Source: an uncultured Coriobacteriaceae bacterium (GTDB lineage Bacteria; Actinomycetota; Coriobacteriia; Coriobacteriales; Atopobiaceae). Taken from it: a DNA stretch of 64,000 nucleotides. The stretch is taken from assembly GCA_902779675.1 (NCBI GenBank), contig CACZCK010000006.1:44117-108116 (forward strand). The letters are read 5' to 3'. This document shows positions 9,317 to 18,389 of this stretch, piece by piece (the stretch's first letter is position 1; each line of letters opens with the position of its first letter). Both the position numbers and the translations under genes were made by a program. Under the pieces are notes generated by a model that worked only from the letters and a program-made list of their open reading frames with translations, did no database searches and had not been told where the DNA came from.

Positions 9317-10939
9317 ATGCCTCGCATAGCCTCGGGCAAGCTGATGCGCCTCGCACGCAGTGCGCTCGCCATGTTGCTCGTGGCGATGGTCTGGTGCCTG
9401 ACGTCAACGGCATGCTCTACCACCACCATCGGTGAGAACAATCCCGAGAAGCCCGTGGGACAGATCGTCCCCGCCCGACTCGCCATCGTGCACACAGGCG
9501 GCATTCAAGGGGCGTTTGCCCGCAGCGACTCCTCTCTGGGCATCGCCGCCGTTGCACGGCTCGCAGCGGAACTCGAGGAGGAGGGCTACGACGTGCTCGT
9601 CCTCGACAGCGGCAACTCGCTTGGTGGCAGTCCCGCCATCGACCTCACCGATGGCGAGGAGGCCGTAGCCTTCATGAACGCCGCACACTACGACGCCATA
9701 GCGCTCGGGGCCGATGAGCTCTCGCTGGGCTCCACCCGCCTGCGCAAGCGCATGGCGCAGTCCGACTTTGCCTACCTCTCCGCAAGCGTGCACGACGCCC
9801 AAGGAGACCCTCTCGCCGACCCCTGCAAGACCTTCACGCTCTCCGACGGGCGCTTGGTGGGCGTCTTTGGTCTCAGCGCGCCAAAGGCGGCAAAGGGCCT
9901 CGGGCCGCTTGCCTCCGCCGACATCGTCGCCCAGGCGACCACCTCCATCGAGCAGGCCCAGGAACAGGTCGCCGACCTTCGCTCCCAGGGCTGCAGGCTC
10001 ATCGTCTGCCTCGCCAACCTCGGCTTTGACGATCAGGGTACTCCCCTCGCCGAGCGCGTCAGCGAGGGAGTGAGCGGTATCGACGTGCTCCTCGACGCCA
10101 GCACGGGCAACGCGACCCACCTGACCAGCGAGGACGCATCGGGCGAGGAGATGCTCGTGGTGGAGACCCCCAACGCCCTCAAGGGCGCCAGCGTGGTGCG
10201 CTGGGAGCAGGGGTCGCTCTCCATCGACGTCCACGATCCCTCAACGGACAAGGTCCTCGACGAGCAGGTGGACGCGCTGGTCACCCAGTCATCCGTCGCC
10301 TACGAGGACCGCATGCAGAAGGTGGTGTCAACGTCGGCAGGCGCCCTCACTGCCGAGGCAGCCACCAAGGAGACGGGCGGCCTGGGCAGCCTTGCGGCAG
10401 CCGCTCTGCTTTGGTCGGGCGAACGCAAGGCGTCCGACAAGCCCGACGCTGCCATCGTGACGGCAGACCTCCTTCAGGCCAGCCTAGCCAAGGGCGATGT
10501 CACCTACGGCGATGCGTTGGCGGTCCTGCCTCATGCCGACTCGCGTCTCTGCACCATCGAGGTGACCGGCGCGCAGCTCCAGCAGGCGCTCGAGCCCCTG
10601 TTGGCCCAAAAGGTCGCACAGAGCGACACGCTGCCTGCCACGGCGGGCATAACCATCTCACGTGGTAGCACGACCACCAAGACGGGCGACAAGAAGGCGA
10701 CCACGCAGAAGCAGAAGGCACCGGCAATCGAGCGCGTGGGCGGTGCCGCGTTTAAGGCAAGCGCGACCTACACCATCGTGACTTGCGAGGCCGCCCTTGC
10801 CCGCACGGGCAGCCTCTCCGCACTCGCATCCAAAGACGCAACTCCTCAGGACCTGGATGTCAGCGGCGGGCAGGCCCTGGCAGACTACCTCTCCCACGAG
10901 TGCAAGAAGGGCATCCCCAAGAGCTTCCTCGACCAATGA
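9317..10939 (+). CDS. 5'-nucleotidase/UshA-like lipoprotein with lost metal-binding motifs
   Basis: 540 residues from ATG 9317 (GAAAGGAG upstream). A lipoprotein signal ends in LTSTAC, so the protein is probably anchored to the outer face of the membrane. The fold follows the UshA/5'-nucleotidase family: an N-terminal metallophosphatase-like part and a C-terminal nucleotidase domain (VTYGDALAVLPHADSRL, then VTGAQLQQALE). However, each expected metal-binding block is altered: TNDxHG is HTGGIQG, GDxxQG is SGNSLGG, GNHE is GADE, the histidine of the LsHlG block is absent, and GHxH is STGN. I therefore read it as a pseudoenzyme, perhaps a binding protein. The gene is tandem with the SIMPL lipoprotein gene downstream. 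Confidence 0.8.
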   Translation: MPRIASGKLMRLARSALAMLLVAMVWCLTSTACSTTTIGENNPEKPVGQIVPARLAIVHTGGIQGAFARSDSSLGIAAVARLAAELEEEGYDVLVLDSGNSLGGSPAIDLTDGEEAVAFMNAAHYDAIALGADELSLGSTRLRKRMAQSDFAYLSASVHDAQGDPLADPCKTFTLSDGRLVGVFGLSAPKAAKGLGPLASADIVAQATTSIEQAQEQVADLRSQGCRLIVCLANLGFDDQGTPLAERVSEGVSGIDVLLDASTGNATHLTSEDASGEEMLVVETPNALKGASVVRWEQGSLSIDVHDPSTDKVLDEQVDALVTQSSVAYEDRMQKVVSTSAGALTAEAATKETGGLGSLAAAALLWSGERKASDKPDAAIVTADLLQASLAKGDVTYGDALAVLPHADSRLCTIEVTGAQLQQALEPLLAQKVAQSDTLPATAGITISRGSTTTKTGDKKATTQKQKAPAIERVGGAAFKASATYTIVTCEAALARTGSLSALASKDATPQDLDVSGGQALADYLSHECKKGIPKSFLDQ

Positions 10940-11035
10940 GCCACCACTGGTCCCAACTCCTCCAAAAACTTCCGACAATTGCGCCCGTTGACTCGTATCC
11001 TCATCAACCAGCAAGAACGACCTCGGGAGGATCAC

Positions 11036-11749
11036 ATGAAGCCCCGCAAACATTACGCGATCGCAGCCCTTGCCAGCCTCGCACTCGCCGTTACACTCGG
11101 CGCCTGCTCAACTGGCGCAGAGCAGAAAACCGTCACCGTCACGGCACACAGCCGCGTGACGGTCGTGCCCGACGTGGCGCGCATCACGGTGAGCGTCGTC
11201 ACAGAGGGCAAGGACGCCGTCAGCGCACAGAAAGCCAATGGCAAGCCCACCACAGCCGTCATAGAGGCCCTTAAGGGCCTCGGAGTCGCTGCAGAGGACA
11301 TCCAGACCACCTACGCTGACCTCTCCCCCATCTGGAACGACGAGGGCGAGACTTCGCGCTACGAGATGCGCACGATGCTCTCGGTCGACGGCCTGCCCAT
11401 CGAGAGCGTGAGCCAGGCCATGGAGGCGTGCGTCGACGCCGGAGCCTCCGAGGTGTCGGGCATCGAGTACTATGCGAGCACCTACGACGAGGCTTACGAG
11501 GAGGCTCTTGGTGCTGCCGTCGAGGCGGCCAGGCCCAAGGCGGAGGCCATCGCTACTGCAGGCGGCGTCTCCCTCGGCCCGATCGTCTCGGTCACAGAGG
11601 GCTATCAGGACATGTCGCTCGCCGTCACGCAGGAGACGCCACTCGCAAGCGTCGAGGAGAAGGCGACCGCCGACGGAGGTCTTGCCAGCGTCGAGCCCGG
11701 CCAGGTCACCGTCGAGGCGGAGGCTACCGTCTCGTACGCCCTGCACTAG
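11036..11749 (+). CDS. SIMPL (DUF541) domain lipoprotein
   Basis: 237 residues from ATG 11036, preceded by GGGAGGA. The signal peptide ends with lipobox LGAC. The mature part begins with KTVTVTAHSRVTVVPDVARITVSV, read here as the typical opening of SIMPL/DUF541 proteins (motif VTVT...PDxAxI). These form oligomeric periplasmic or cell-surface proteins of uncertain role, linked in some bacteria to oxidative stress. The C-terminal part includes the ALGAAVEAARPKAEAIA block of the family. It follows the nucleotidase-like lipoprotein by 96 bases and may be co-transcribed. Function at this site is unknown. Confidence 0.85.
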   Translation: MKPRKHYAIAALASLALAVTLGACSTGAEQKTVTVTAHSRVTVVPDVARITVSVVTEGKDAVSAQKANGKPTTAVIEALKGLGVAAEDIQTTYADLSPIWNDEGETSRYEMRTMLSVDGLPIESVSQAMEACVDAGASEVSGIEYYASTYDEAYEEALGAAVEAARPKAEAIATAGGVSLGPIVSVTEGYQDMSLAVTQETPLASVEEKATADGGLASVEPGQVTVEAEATVSYALH

Positions 11750-11762
11750 GGGGAGGGGCCAC

Positions 11763-12443
11763 TCAGGCGTCGGCCCCCTGGTCCGCGTCGCGCCATTGAT
11801 CGGTGGCAAAGTAGGTCATGCCCGCCCACGCAACCATCGGGTAGTGGTTGCCCCGCATGTCACGACCCTGGCGCAACACCTCCCACACCTCGTCCCGCGT
11901 GAGGAGATCGAAGCCGTCAAAGCGCTCGGTTCCCTCGGCACCGGCGGGGGTCAGCTCCTGCTCGCTCGCCCTGCGTACCACCACACACAGCAGCGCCGTG
12001 CTCTCGTCGGTCAGGCCCGGCGTGTTGTAGAGCAGTGGGTTTATGACCGTCACGGTGTCGCGCTCGTCGAGCACGATGCCGCACTCCTCTGCGACCTCAC
12101 GCGCCATCGCTGCGACCAGTGGGTCGTCCTCCGCGGCGTCTCGCTCGTCAATGAGTCCTGAGGGAATGCTGAGCAGGTACTGCCCCGTTGGGTAGCGGTA
12201 CTCGTGGAAGAGCACCATGCGCGGCTCGCACCCCTCGATCTCCAGCACCAGACAGCAGCTGACCGCGTCGGGCAAGGCGTCCGCAAGCTCGGCCTCGTCC
12301 CTCAGGGCCAGCAGATCCTCGCGCTCGCGCCGTGACGCCACAAAATAGCGCGTCCCGTCCTCGTATGCCAGCTCGAAGAGCCGCACGAAGCGCGTCTCAG
12401 CAAGAGCCTTGGTCTGCTCCCGATCCAGTCTGGGCCTGTCCAT
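11763..12443 (-). CDS. NUDIX hydrolase
   Basis: 226 residues from ATG 12443, preceded by GGGAGGGG; an upstream extension is rejected. The NUDIX box is seen as SGLIDERD...AAMAREVAEECGI, with REVAEECG carrying the metal-binding glutamates. The first Gly-to-Glu part of the box holds an insertion compared with GX5E. The layout with the box in the middle and the sequence MVLFHEYRYPTGQYLLSIPSGLID before it resembles ADP-ribose/nucleoside-diphosphate-sugar pyrophosphatases. Such enzymes hydrolyse nucleoside diphosphates linked to another group. Convergent with the SIMPL gene, whose stop is 13 bases away. Exact substrate unknown. Confidence 0.85.
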   Translation of the reverse strand: MDRPRLDREQTKALAETRFVRLFELAYEDGTRYFVASRREREDLLALRDEAELADALPDAVSCCLVLEIEGCEPRMVLFHEYRYPTGQYLLSIPSGLIDERDAAEDDPLVAAMAREVAEECGIVLDERDTVTVINPLLYNTPGLTDESTALLCVVVRRASEQELTPAGAEGTERFDGFDLLTRDEVWEVLRQGRDMRGNHYPMVAWAGMTYFATDQWRDADQGADA

Positions 12444-12594
12444 GCCTCGCTCCCCTCCCGACGTGGCGCCTTCGGCCGTGCCGCACGCCGTTCCTGACCA
12501 TTTCCGCATCGCCGCAAAGGTGCGATGGGTACACTACAAGCAACACCAGCCAACCGTAGCAGAATCTGCGGTCAAACACGAACGGAGGCATCCC

Positions 12595-13023
12595 ATGCCA
12601 GAGCAGTTCAGCGTCGACGACGCCAAGCAGGTCATCGAGAATGGCATCGCCCAGGCTCAGGAGCTCATGTCCGACCCCGCCAAGATCGACGAGCTCATGA
12701 AGCAGCTCCAGCAGAAGGTCAAGGAGCTGCCCTCCGCGGCGGGCGAGGCGCTCGGTAACATTCCGCTGATGGCCTCCATGGTCAAGAGCTACGTCACCAA
12801 GGAGTACGCCGAGGTTTCGCCCAAGGTCGTTGCCTCCCTGGTGAGCGCCTTCCTCTACATCGTGACCAAGAAGGACCTCATCGACGACTCCGTGCCCGTG
12901 CTGGGCATGGCCGACGATCTGGCCGTCGTGGCCCTGGCCATGAAGGTCAACGAGAACGAGCTGGCCGCCTACAAGCAATGGCGCGACGCTCACAACCTGC
13001 CCGAGGCGCAGATCGAGGCCTAG
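12595..13023 (+). CDS. YkvA-type DUF1232 protein
   Basis: 142 residues from ATG 12595, preceded by ACGGAGG. The C-terminal half has the DUF1232 pattern: VKSYVTKEYAEVSPKVVASLVSAFLYIVTKKDLIDDSVPVLGMADDLAVVALAM, containing a short hydrophobic helix pair and the conserved PD.IPV-like stretch (here DLIDDSVPVLG-DD). The N-terminal ~50 residues are helical and charged. YkvA-type proteins are membrane-associated and mostly uncharacterised. The gene is transcribed alone and ends at a strong bidirectional hairpin. No function can be assigned. Confidence 0.75.
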   Translation: MPEQFSVDDAKQVIENGIAQAQELMSDPAKIDELMKQLQQKVKELPSAAGEALGNIPLMASMVKSYVTKEYAEVSPKVVASLVSAFLYIVTKKDLIDDSVPVLGMADDLAVVALAMKVNENELAAYKQWRDAHNLPEAQIEA

Positions 13024-13058
13024 CGCGCCAAGACGTTACCGGTCGCACGAGCATCAAA

Positions 13059-13092
13059 GAGGAGGGGGAGCTCCGCTGGACTCCCCCTCCTC
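13059..13092. terminator. Bidirectional terminator between convergent genes
   Basis: Perfect inverted repeat gaggagggggag / ctccccctcctc separated by 10 bases, centred between the stops at 13023 (+) and 13118 (-). Confidence 0.8.
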
Positions 13093-13117
13093 GTTGTCAT
13101 CTCTCGTGGCGCTGGCC

Positions 13118-14671
13118 CTAGTTGACCGTCAGGATTCCGTCGCTGGCGGTGTCAGGCTTGCCGTAGGCAATGAGCTCGCTGATGGTCACAAAGCGATAGC
13201 CCTGCTCCACCAGCTGCGGCAGGGCGGTGCGCAGCGCCTCGACCGTCTGCGAGCGGTCGCCGCCGCCGTCATGCATGAGAACCACCTGACCGGGCTGCAC
13301 GCTGAGGATGACCTCCGCAATGGCGTCCGAGCCAGGTCGGCTCCAGTCCATGGTGTCCACGTCCCAGCCGATCTCGGCATCGACAAGAGACCACAGGGTG
13401 TTGATGATCTCGTCGTGGAAGTTGCCACCCGGGGCGCGCATGATATGCGCTGGCTCCTCGCCCAGCACCTGCGCGATGGCCTCGAAACCACGCTGGACTT
13501 CGTTCACCTGCTCGTCGGCAGACATGAGCGTGAGGTCGACGCCGCCACCCGAACCTTCCGCATGGTCCCAAGTATGGGTGCACACCTGGCAGCCCATCTC
13601 ATGCGCGCGACGCACCGCGTCGGGTTGCTCGGCGATCTGGTTGCCGATGGTAAAGAAGGTGGCCTTGGCACCGTTCTCCTCAAGGATGTCCAGAATCTGG
13701 TTGGTAGTGTCGGGCCAGGGACCGTCGTCAAAGGTGAGTGCGACCACCTTGTCCTCGGGACGGGCCGTATAGATGCTGTAGCCCGCATCGACGGCTGGGG
13801 TCTCGACCTCCTCGACGGTGGTGCCCGATATCTTACCCGTGCGCTTGACCATGGTACCATCCTGCCCGTCGGAGAGCAGGTGGATGGAGCCGAACCAGTA
13901 GGCCTCGAAGGAGCGGTCACCGTCGGAGGTGCCGTGCGGGATGGTCTCTCGCTTCTCGGTGAACTCCTCCGTGGTGTCGCCACCGTCACCGATCTGCACG
14001 TCGGCGCCGCGATGGATCTTGGCGGTGAGCTCCGCCTTGGTGCCATCGATGGTGGCGGAGCAGCGCTCACCCTCGCCCTCGGCGATCACCGAACCGTCGA
14101 CAGACAGGAGGTTGCCCGGCTTGGGATCAACGAGACCCTTGTCGAGCACCTTCTCGATAGTGGCGCCGCGCCAGATGGTGGTACGCTCGCCGTTGACCGT
14201 AATGCCAAAGCGCAGCAGATGATGGAAGAGCAGCAGCACGAGCAGTACGGCCACGCCGGCGCCTGCGAGCACGGGCTTGGGAAGCTTGGCCAGGCTGGCG
14301 AAGTCGATCTTGGGAAGCGAGATGCCAGCTGCACCGCCAGCACGCCGACGCTGCGTGGCACGGACGCTCTTGCGCTGCGTGGCGCTGCGCTGGCCCGCAG
14401 GACGTGTGCCCGCAGGGCGCTTGGCCGCGGGACGCTTGGCTGCGGGACGCTTGGCGGCAGGACGACCGTCAGCGGTGCGCGCGGTTCCCTGACGCGCGGT
14501 CGAGGGACGTGCGCCTGAACGCTTGCTACCCGAAGCAGGGCGACTGCCGGAGCGCCTTGCGGCCCCGCTAGCCGAGGCCGGCCGTGCAGAGCGTCGCGAC
14601 GCATCCCGCGTGCGACGCTGGCCGCCCTCGCCCTCTGCGCTCCCGGATCTCCTGCCCTGCTCAGAGGCCAT
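13118..14671 (-). CDS. Membrane-anchored polysaccharide deacetylase (NodB/CE4) with repeat-rich cytoplasmic tail
   Basis: 517 residues from ATG 14671, which has AGGGGG nine bases upstream; the ATG at 14680 is poorly spaced. Residues 1-125 are Arg/Ser/Ala-rich and include tandem KRPAA units (near 70-90) likely facing the cytoplasm. One membrane helix follows at ~130-150. Residues ~300-510 are a CE4 domain: TFDDGPWPD for the catalytic/metal aspartates, CTHTWDH for the zinc histidines, RAPGGNF, and VVLMHDGG at the end. CE4 enzymes remove acetyl groups from peptidoglycan or extracellular polysaccharide. The tail resembles Lys/Ala/Pro repeats of actinobacterial DNA- or membrane-binding tails, but its role is unknown. 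Could protect the cell wall from lysozyme. Confidence 0.88.
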   Translation of the reverse strand: MASEQGRRSGSAEGEGGQRRTRDASRRSARPASASGAARRSGSRPASGSKRSGARPSTARQGTARTADGRPAAKRPAAKRPAAKRPAGTRPAGQRSATQRKSVRATQRRRAGGAAGISLPKIDFASLAKLPKPVLAGAGVAVLLVLLLFHHLLRFGITVNGERTTIWRGATIEKVLDKGLVDPKPGNLLSVDGSVIAEGEGERCSATIDGTKAELTAKIHRGADVQIGDGGDTTEEFTEKRETIPHGTSDGDRSFEAYWFGSIHLLSDGQDGTMVKRTGKISGTTVEEVETPAVDAGYSIYTARPEDKVVALTFDDGPWPDTTNQILDILEENGAKATFFTIGNQIAEQPDAVRRAHEMGCQVCTHTWDHAEGSGGGVDLTLMSADEQVNEVQRGFEAIAQVLGEEPAHIMRAPGGNFHDEIINTLWSLVDAEIGWDVDTMDWSRPGSDAIAEVILSVQPGQVVLMHDGGGDRSQTVEALRTALPQLVEQGYRFVTISELIAYGKPDTASDGILTVN

Positions 14672-14829
14672 GGTCCTCATCCCCCTACCGTATAAAAAGC
14701 TGAATCCGACAGTGCCCATGGTATCAGCAGCGGGCGGCAGCAAACCCAACTATCTGCAGGTTTCTGAAAACATGCTGAACGGGGCGGCAGATGGGACCAG
14801 GCGGAGCCCACGAGTCGTGGTCTTTCGCG

Positions 14830-16002
14830 TTATGCGAGCAACTCGCGCACGTCGAGGCGTGCGAGGTCGTGGGCGGTCTTCCAGCCGTTGCGCCCCGAGA
14901 ACGCCTGATGCGGCAGAGCTACGAGGCGCGCCTTGGAAGGCACCACCGGCGCATACAGAGCATCCGCCACCACGAGACGCGCCGCCACAAGCGTCTCCTC
15001 GACGCCTTCCTCGCCCTCGACACGCGTGTCGTGCGGCGCCAGCAGCTCGCTGGCCGCCTCGAGAGGACAGACCACGCGACCCTCCACGCCCAGTTCGCGT
15101 CCCATTGCGCAGGCGAGCGACCCCATGGCCACGGGCTCGCCCACCAGCTGGCAGGCCTCCCCCGCCGGTTGCGTGACGCCTCGACCGTCGCGACACGGCC
15201 ACCGGCACTCCCCCGTAGCCACGGCCTCCCGTAGCGCCTCTGCCAGCTCGTACGCCCATGTGCCCTCGGCAAGCCCGTCGTCGGGCAAGCCCACAGGCAT
15301 ACCCACCACATACGGCGTACCAAAGCGCTCGCGCAGCAGGCGGGCGACGCCCAAGCCCGTCGCCGACACTACCAGATTCACCTCGGCCTCCGCGGCATGC
15401 ACAAGCTCGTCGAGCGAGCTGCCCATGGCCCAGCAGGATGTCACCTCGAATCCTGCCCTGTGGGCAAAGTCGCGCAGCGAGGCATCGGAGCCCGCTATAC
15501 CCAGATCGAGCGGTGTCGCACCGAGGATGTTCAGCGTCGACTTGCGTCGCTCGCACGGCACCACGAAGCGCTCGGCCAGCGCCACGAAAGCATTGTCCGC
15601 ACCCGTCACGTAGTCGTGCATCGCGTTGGTGCGCACATAGAAGCAGGGTACGTCGCACTGGCGCTCCACCAGCTTGCAGATAGCCCGAAAGTCGGTCCCG
15701 CTGATGAAGGGGATGGGCGAGTTGCACAGCGCCACGAAGCGTGGCGACAGCTCGTGCGCCGCCTCCACCACGTCGTGCACCAGCTTGTCGTCGTTTCCCA
15801 AGATGGCGTCGCGCTCGGTGAGTCCCGTGATAAAGATGAGACTGTCGTGGTCGTACCAGCGCGTCTCGTCATGCGTGTTGTAGGTGGAGTTGCAACCCGA
15901 CGGATCGTGGATGACCACCATGCCACCCAGCTCGAACAGCGCCGAGCAGGCGCCGCTCACGTCACCGGTGTAGGTGGGCACGATGCGGTTGGTACGCCTC
16001 AT
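14830..16002 (-). CDS. Nitrogenase component-1-like protein, NifK-type (split set)
   Basis: 390 residues. ATG 16002 overlaps the stop of the NifD-like gene by ATGA, so the two are translationally coupled. The N-terminus carries SGACSALFELGGMVVIHDPSGC and then ALCNSPIPFISGTD: Cys19, Cys37 and Cys93 fall where component-1 subunits hold cluster ligands. It aligns along its length with the C-terminal half of the fused protein at 22020-24434 (for example DAILG.DDKLV and the GTPY block near residue 210). It is shorter than a true NifK (~500 residues). Likely forms an alpha-beta pair with the upstream gene product. It belongs to the PF00148 oxidoreductase family; substrate unknown. Not a canonical nitrogenase, since NifB and the usual assembly genes are absent from the window. 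Confidence 0.8.
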   Translation of the reverse strand: MRRTNRIVPTYTGDVSGACSALFELGGMVVIHDPSGCNSTYNTHDETRWYDHDSLIFITGLTERDAILGNDDKLVHDVVEAAHELSPRFVALCNSPIPFISGTDFRAICKLVERQCDVPCFYVRTNAMHDYVTGADNAFVALAERFVVPCERRKSTLNILGATPLDLGIAGSDASLRDFAHRAGFEVTSCWAMGSSLDELVHAAEAEVNLVVSATGLGVARLLRERFGTPYVVGMPVGLPDDGLAEGTWAYELAEALREAVATGECRWPCRDGRGVTQPAGEACQLVGEPVAMGSLACAMGRELGVEGRVVCPLEAASELLAPHDTRVEGEEGVEETLVAARLVVADALYAPVVPSKARLVALPHQAFSGRNGWKTAHDLARLDVRELLA

Positions 16003-17315
16003 ATGCAGCTCACGCATCCCAGTCCCTTGCGCGGCACCAGGTCGCGCGTATCCTTCTCCTGCTCCCAGGCCTCGGCCATGAGGCGCGCCAGGGAGCGCAC
16101 GCCCGCAAAGCCCCATAGGCCTCCGCCGTACACCATGTTGACGAAGTGGCCCGTACCACAGAACCAGGCAGCCTTGGGTCCGACCGCAAGGGTCTTCTCC
16201 GTCCTCGTGCGCGAGGCCACCCGCAGGTCGGGTAGGATGGTCGATGAGAGCTCCACATGCGGTGCGTGCGCGCGCAGCCAGTCCAGCTCCGCCTCTTCCT
16301 CGCCGTTTACGCCGTCGAGGTATATCTCGCGCACGTTGAGGTCATGCGCCAGCAGCAGGTGCGCCAACCCCAGCGGGCGCGGGTGTGCCACTGCGTCCAC
16401 CGCGATGGGAGCCTCCCCCACCACGGTCCTTAGCGCCTCAAGCGCCTCGTCACAGGCGGCACGCTCTGCGACAAAGTCGGGCAACGGCAGCCCCAGCTCC
16501 TCGCACAGCAGCATCTCCTGTGCCTCGATCTCGTCGTACGAGAAGGTCGCGGGCAGGTAGAGGTGGGGCCGTCCCAGCCGTTCTGCCGTCTTGCGCGCGC
16601 CGTACTCGCCGTTGGGAAAGACCGACACGATGGTGCCCGCGCGAGCCAGATCCTTGAACTGACCGTAGGTCTCACAGTCGTGGATGCTGGTCAGGCGCCT
16701 GCCGCCCGCCGCAAGCAGAGTTCGTAGGTCGCTGTCGGGGTCGGGGGCAAACTCGCTACCCAGAAGGGCCACCAGGGCATCGTCAGGCTCGCAGGGCAGC
16801 AGCGGATCGTACATCACCTTGCGCAGACGCTTATCGGGTATCAGACGCCTCTTGGAGATGGGGTCCATCAGGGCGCGCACGAAGTCTATCTGCGGAAACT
16901 CCTCTTCAAGCTTGCGGTACACGCGACCGAGTGGCACACCCAGAAAGAGGTGCGTGCATACGGGGAACACGATGACGCAGGGCGGCAGCTTTTCTGCCGC
17001 CTCGAGCTTGCGCAGCACGTCGCGGATGCCCTCAAGGGTCACCTGCTCGACCGTGCCCTTCGTTATGTCCTCCTCCTTGAGCACCACGCACGAGAAGCGG
17101 TCCTGCGCGCCCATCTCGGCAGCCGTGAGCACCACGCCGCGCATGCAGTTGAGTGCGCAGACGTAGATCTGGTGCGCCTCGGGCACCAGCATGCCAATAT
17201 GCACGATGTTCCACGTGCCGTGCACGGGTGCGTTGAACTCAAGGCCCGACGGGAACAGCGCCGCAGAGGTAGTCTCCCCCGCAGTCACCGCCGACGGTCC
17301 CAGTCTCTTGAGCAT
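15999..17315 (-). CDS. Nitrogenase component-1-like protein, NifD-type (split set)
   Basis: 438 residues, ATG 17315 behind GAGGGAGG. Cys53, Cys57 (YVCALNCMRG) and Cys120 (VFPVCTHLFLG) match the positions of Cys70/71 and Cys128/131 in the fused protein, fitting a subunit that helps hold an interfacial Fe-S cluster. A second Rossmann part follows (VSVFPNGEYGARKTAERLGRP) and then GPKAAWFCGTGHFVNMVYGGGLWGFAG. In the fused paralogue the same place reads GKDAAWYHPEAARLDWNSDVQPYGYAG. The tail ends with GCVSCI, an extra cysteine pair. Sixty-nine bases of GC-rich hairpin separate it from hypE. Interpreted as one half of a second component-1 complex, either the enzyme or a NifEN-like scaffold. Confidence 0.8.
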   Translation of the reverse strand: MLKRLGPSAVTAGETTSAALFPSGLEFNAPVHGTWNIVHIGMLVPEAHQIYVCALNCMRGVVLTAAEMGAQDRFSCVVLKEEDITKGTVEQVTLEGIRDVLRKLEAAEKLPPCVIVFPVCTHLFLGVPLGRVYRKLEEEFPQIDFVRALMDPISKRRLIPDKRLRKVMYDPLLPCEPDDALVALLGSEFAPDPDSDLRTLLAAGGRRLTSIHDCETYGQFKDLARAGTIVSVFPNGEYGARKTAERLGRPHLYLPATFSYDEIEAQEMLLCEELGLPLPDFVAERAACDEALEALRTVVGEAPIAVDAVAHPRPLGLAHLLLAHDLNVREIYLDGVNGEEEAELDWLRAHAPHVELSSTILPDLRVASRTRTEKTLAVGPKAAWFCGTGHFVNMVYGGGLWGFAGVRSLARLMAEAWEQEKDTRDLVPRKGLGCVSCI

Positions 17316-17350
17316 GCGCGCGCCTCCCTCGCGTTCGACGGGTGTGCGAG

Positions 17351-17380
17351 CGGGCGCCCGGGGCCTGCCCCAGGCGCCCG
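17351..17380 (-). other. Hairpin between hypE and the NifD-like gene
   Basis: Perfect arms cgggcgcc (17351-17358) and ggcgcccg (17373-17380) with an inner gggg/cccc pairing. No T tract follows, so it is more likely an RNA processing or stability element inside the operon than a terminator. Confidence 0.55.
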
Positions 17381-17384
17381 ACCG

Positions 17385-18389
17385 CTAGCAGATCCTGGGC
17401 AGCAGCTCGCCCGTGGGCTGGGGCAGCAGCGTCTCCGAACCAATCTCGGTACGCATGACCACCCAACCAGGACGATCGTCGGTAATCTCGCCGATGATGG
17501 CAGCACCCTGCGAATTGGGGCAGGCGCGCAGCGCCTCCACGAGCGCAGGCGCCTCCTCCTTGGGAGCAATCACCACCAGACGGCCCTCGCAGGCCAGGTA
17601 GAGCGGCTCCAAGCCCAGCATGCGGCACACGCCACCCACTGCCGGGTCAACGGGCACCGCAGCGGCGTCCAGACGCACGCCTACGCCACTCTGCGAGGCG
17701 ATCTCGTAGAGCACTGTACCCACGCCGCCGCGTGTGGCGTCGCGTATCACGTGGATGTCCTTGGTCACGCCGAGCATCGCCTCCACGCTGTCCCAGAGCG
17801 GCGCGCAGTCGGAGGTCACGTCGGCCTCGATGCCAAACTCATCGCGCGCCAGCAGGATCGTGCAGCCGTGACGACCCACGTCGCCCGTCACGATGATCGC
17901 GTCGCCGGGGCGGGCCTTGGCACCTGCAGGCGCAGCGCCCTCCACGATCTCGCCGACGCCCGTAGTGGTGATGAACACGCCATCGACCTGGCCCTTGCCC
18001 GCGACCTTGGTATCACCGGCCACAAGCGAGACACCCGCCGCGGCGGCCGTCGCCGCCATGGCGTCGGCAATCTGGCGCAACTGATCGAGCGGATAGCCCT
18101 CCTCGATCACAAAGCCACAGGTCAGATACAGCGGGCGGGCGCCCATGCAGGCAAGGTCATTGACCGTGCCGCAGATGGAAAGCTTGCCGATGTTGCCGCC
18201 GGCAAAGAACGACGGGCTCACGATGAAGCCATCGGTCGACATGGCCATGCGTCCGCGCGGCGGCTCGAGCACGGCGGCGTCGTCGGCCGTCAGCAGCGGG
18301 CTGTTAAAGCGCGCGGCAAACACCTCGTCGATGAGCTGAGCGGTCTGCCTTCCGCCGGCACCCATGGCCAGCGTCACCTTGTCTGTCAT
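17385..18389 (-). CDS. hypE: Hydrogenase maturation protein HypE
   Basis: 334 residues. ATG 18389 overlaps the hypD stop as ATGA; a longer upstream frame is not the start. The protein has the AIR-synthase fold pattern (DDAAVLEPPRGRMAMSTDGFIVSPSFFAGGNIGKLSICGTVNDLA) and ends in LLPRIC. The C-terminal PRIC cysteine is the residue of HypE that takes a carbamoyl group from HypF and dehydrates it to a thiocyanate, which is passed to the iron on HypC-HypD. All key features are intact, so an active CN-forming enzyme is expected. In [NiFe]-hydrogenase systems it works with HypCDF; here those genes are adjacent but no hydrogenase subunit is nearby. Confidence 0.95.
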   Translation of the reverse strand: MTDKVTLAMGAGGRQTAQLIDEVFAARFNSPLLTADDAAVLEPPRGRMAMSTDGFIVSPSFFAGGNIGKLSICGTVNDLACMGARPLYLTCGFVIEEGYPLDQLRQIADAMAATAAAAGVSLVAGDTKVAGKGQVDGVFITTTGVGEIVEGAAPAGAKARPGDAIIVTGDVGRHGCTILLARDEFGIEADVTSDCAPLWDSVEAMLGVTKDIHVIRDATRGGVGTVLYEIASQSGVGVRLDAAAVPVDPAVGGVCRMLGLEPLYLACEGRLVVIAPKEEAPALVEALRACPNSQGAAIIGEITDDRPGWVVMRTEIGSETLLPQPTGELLPRIC

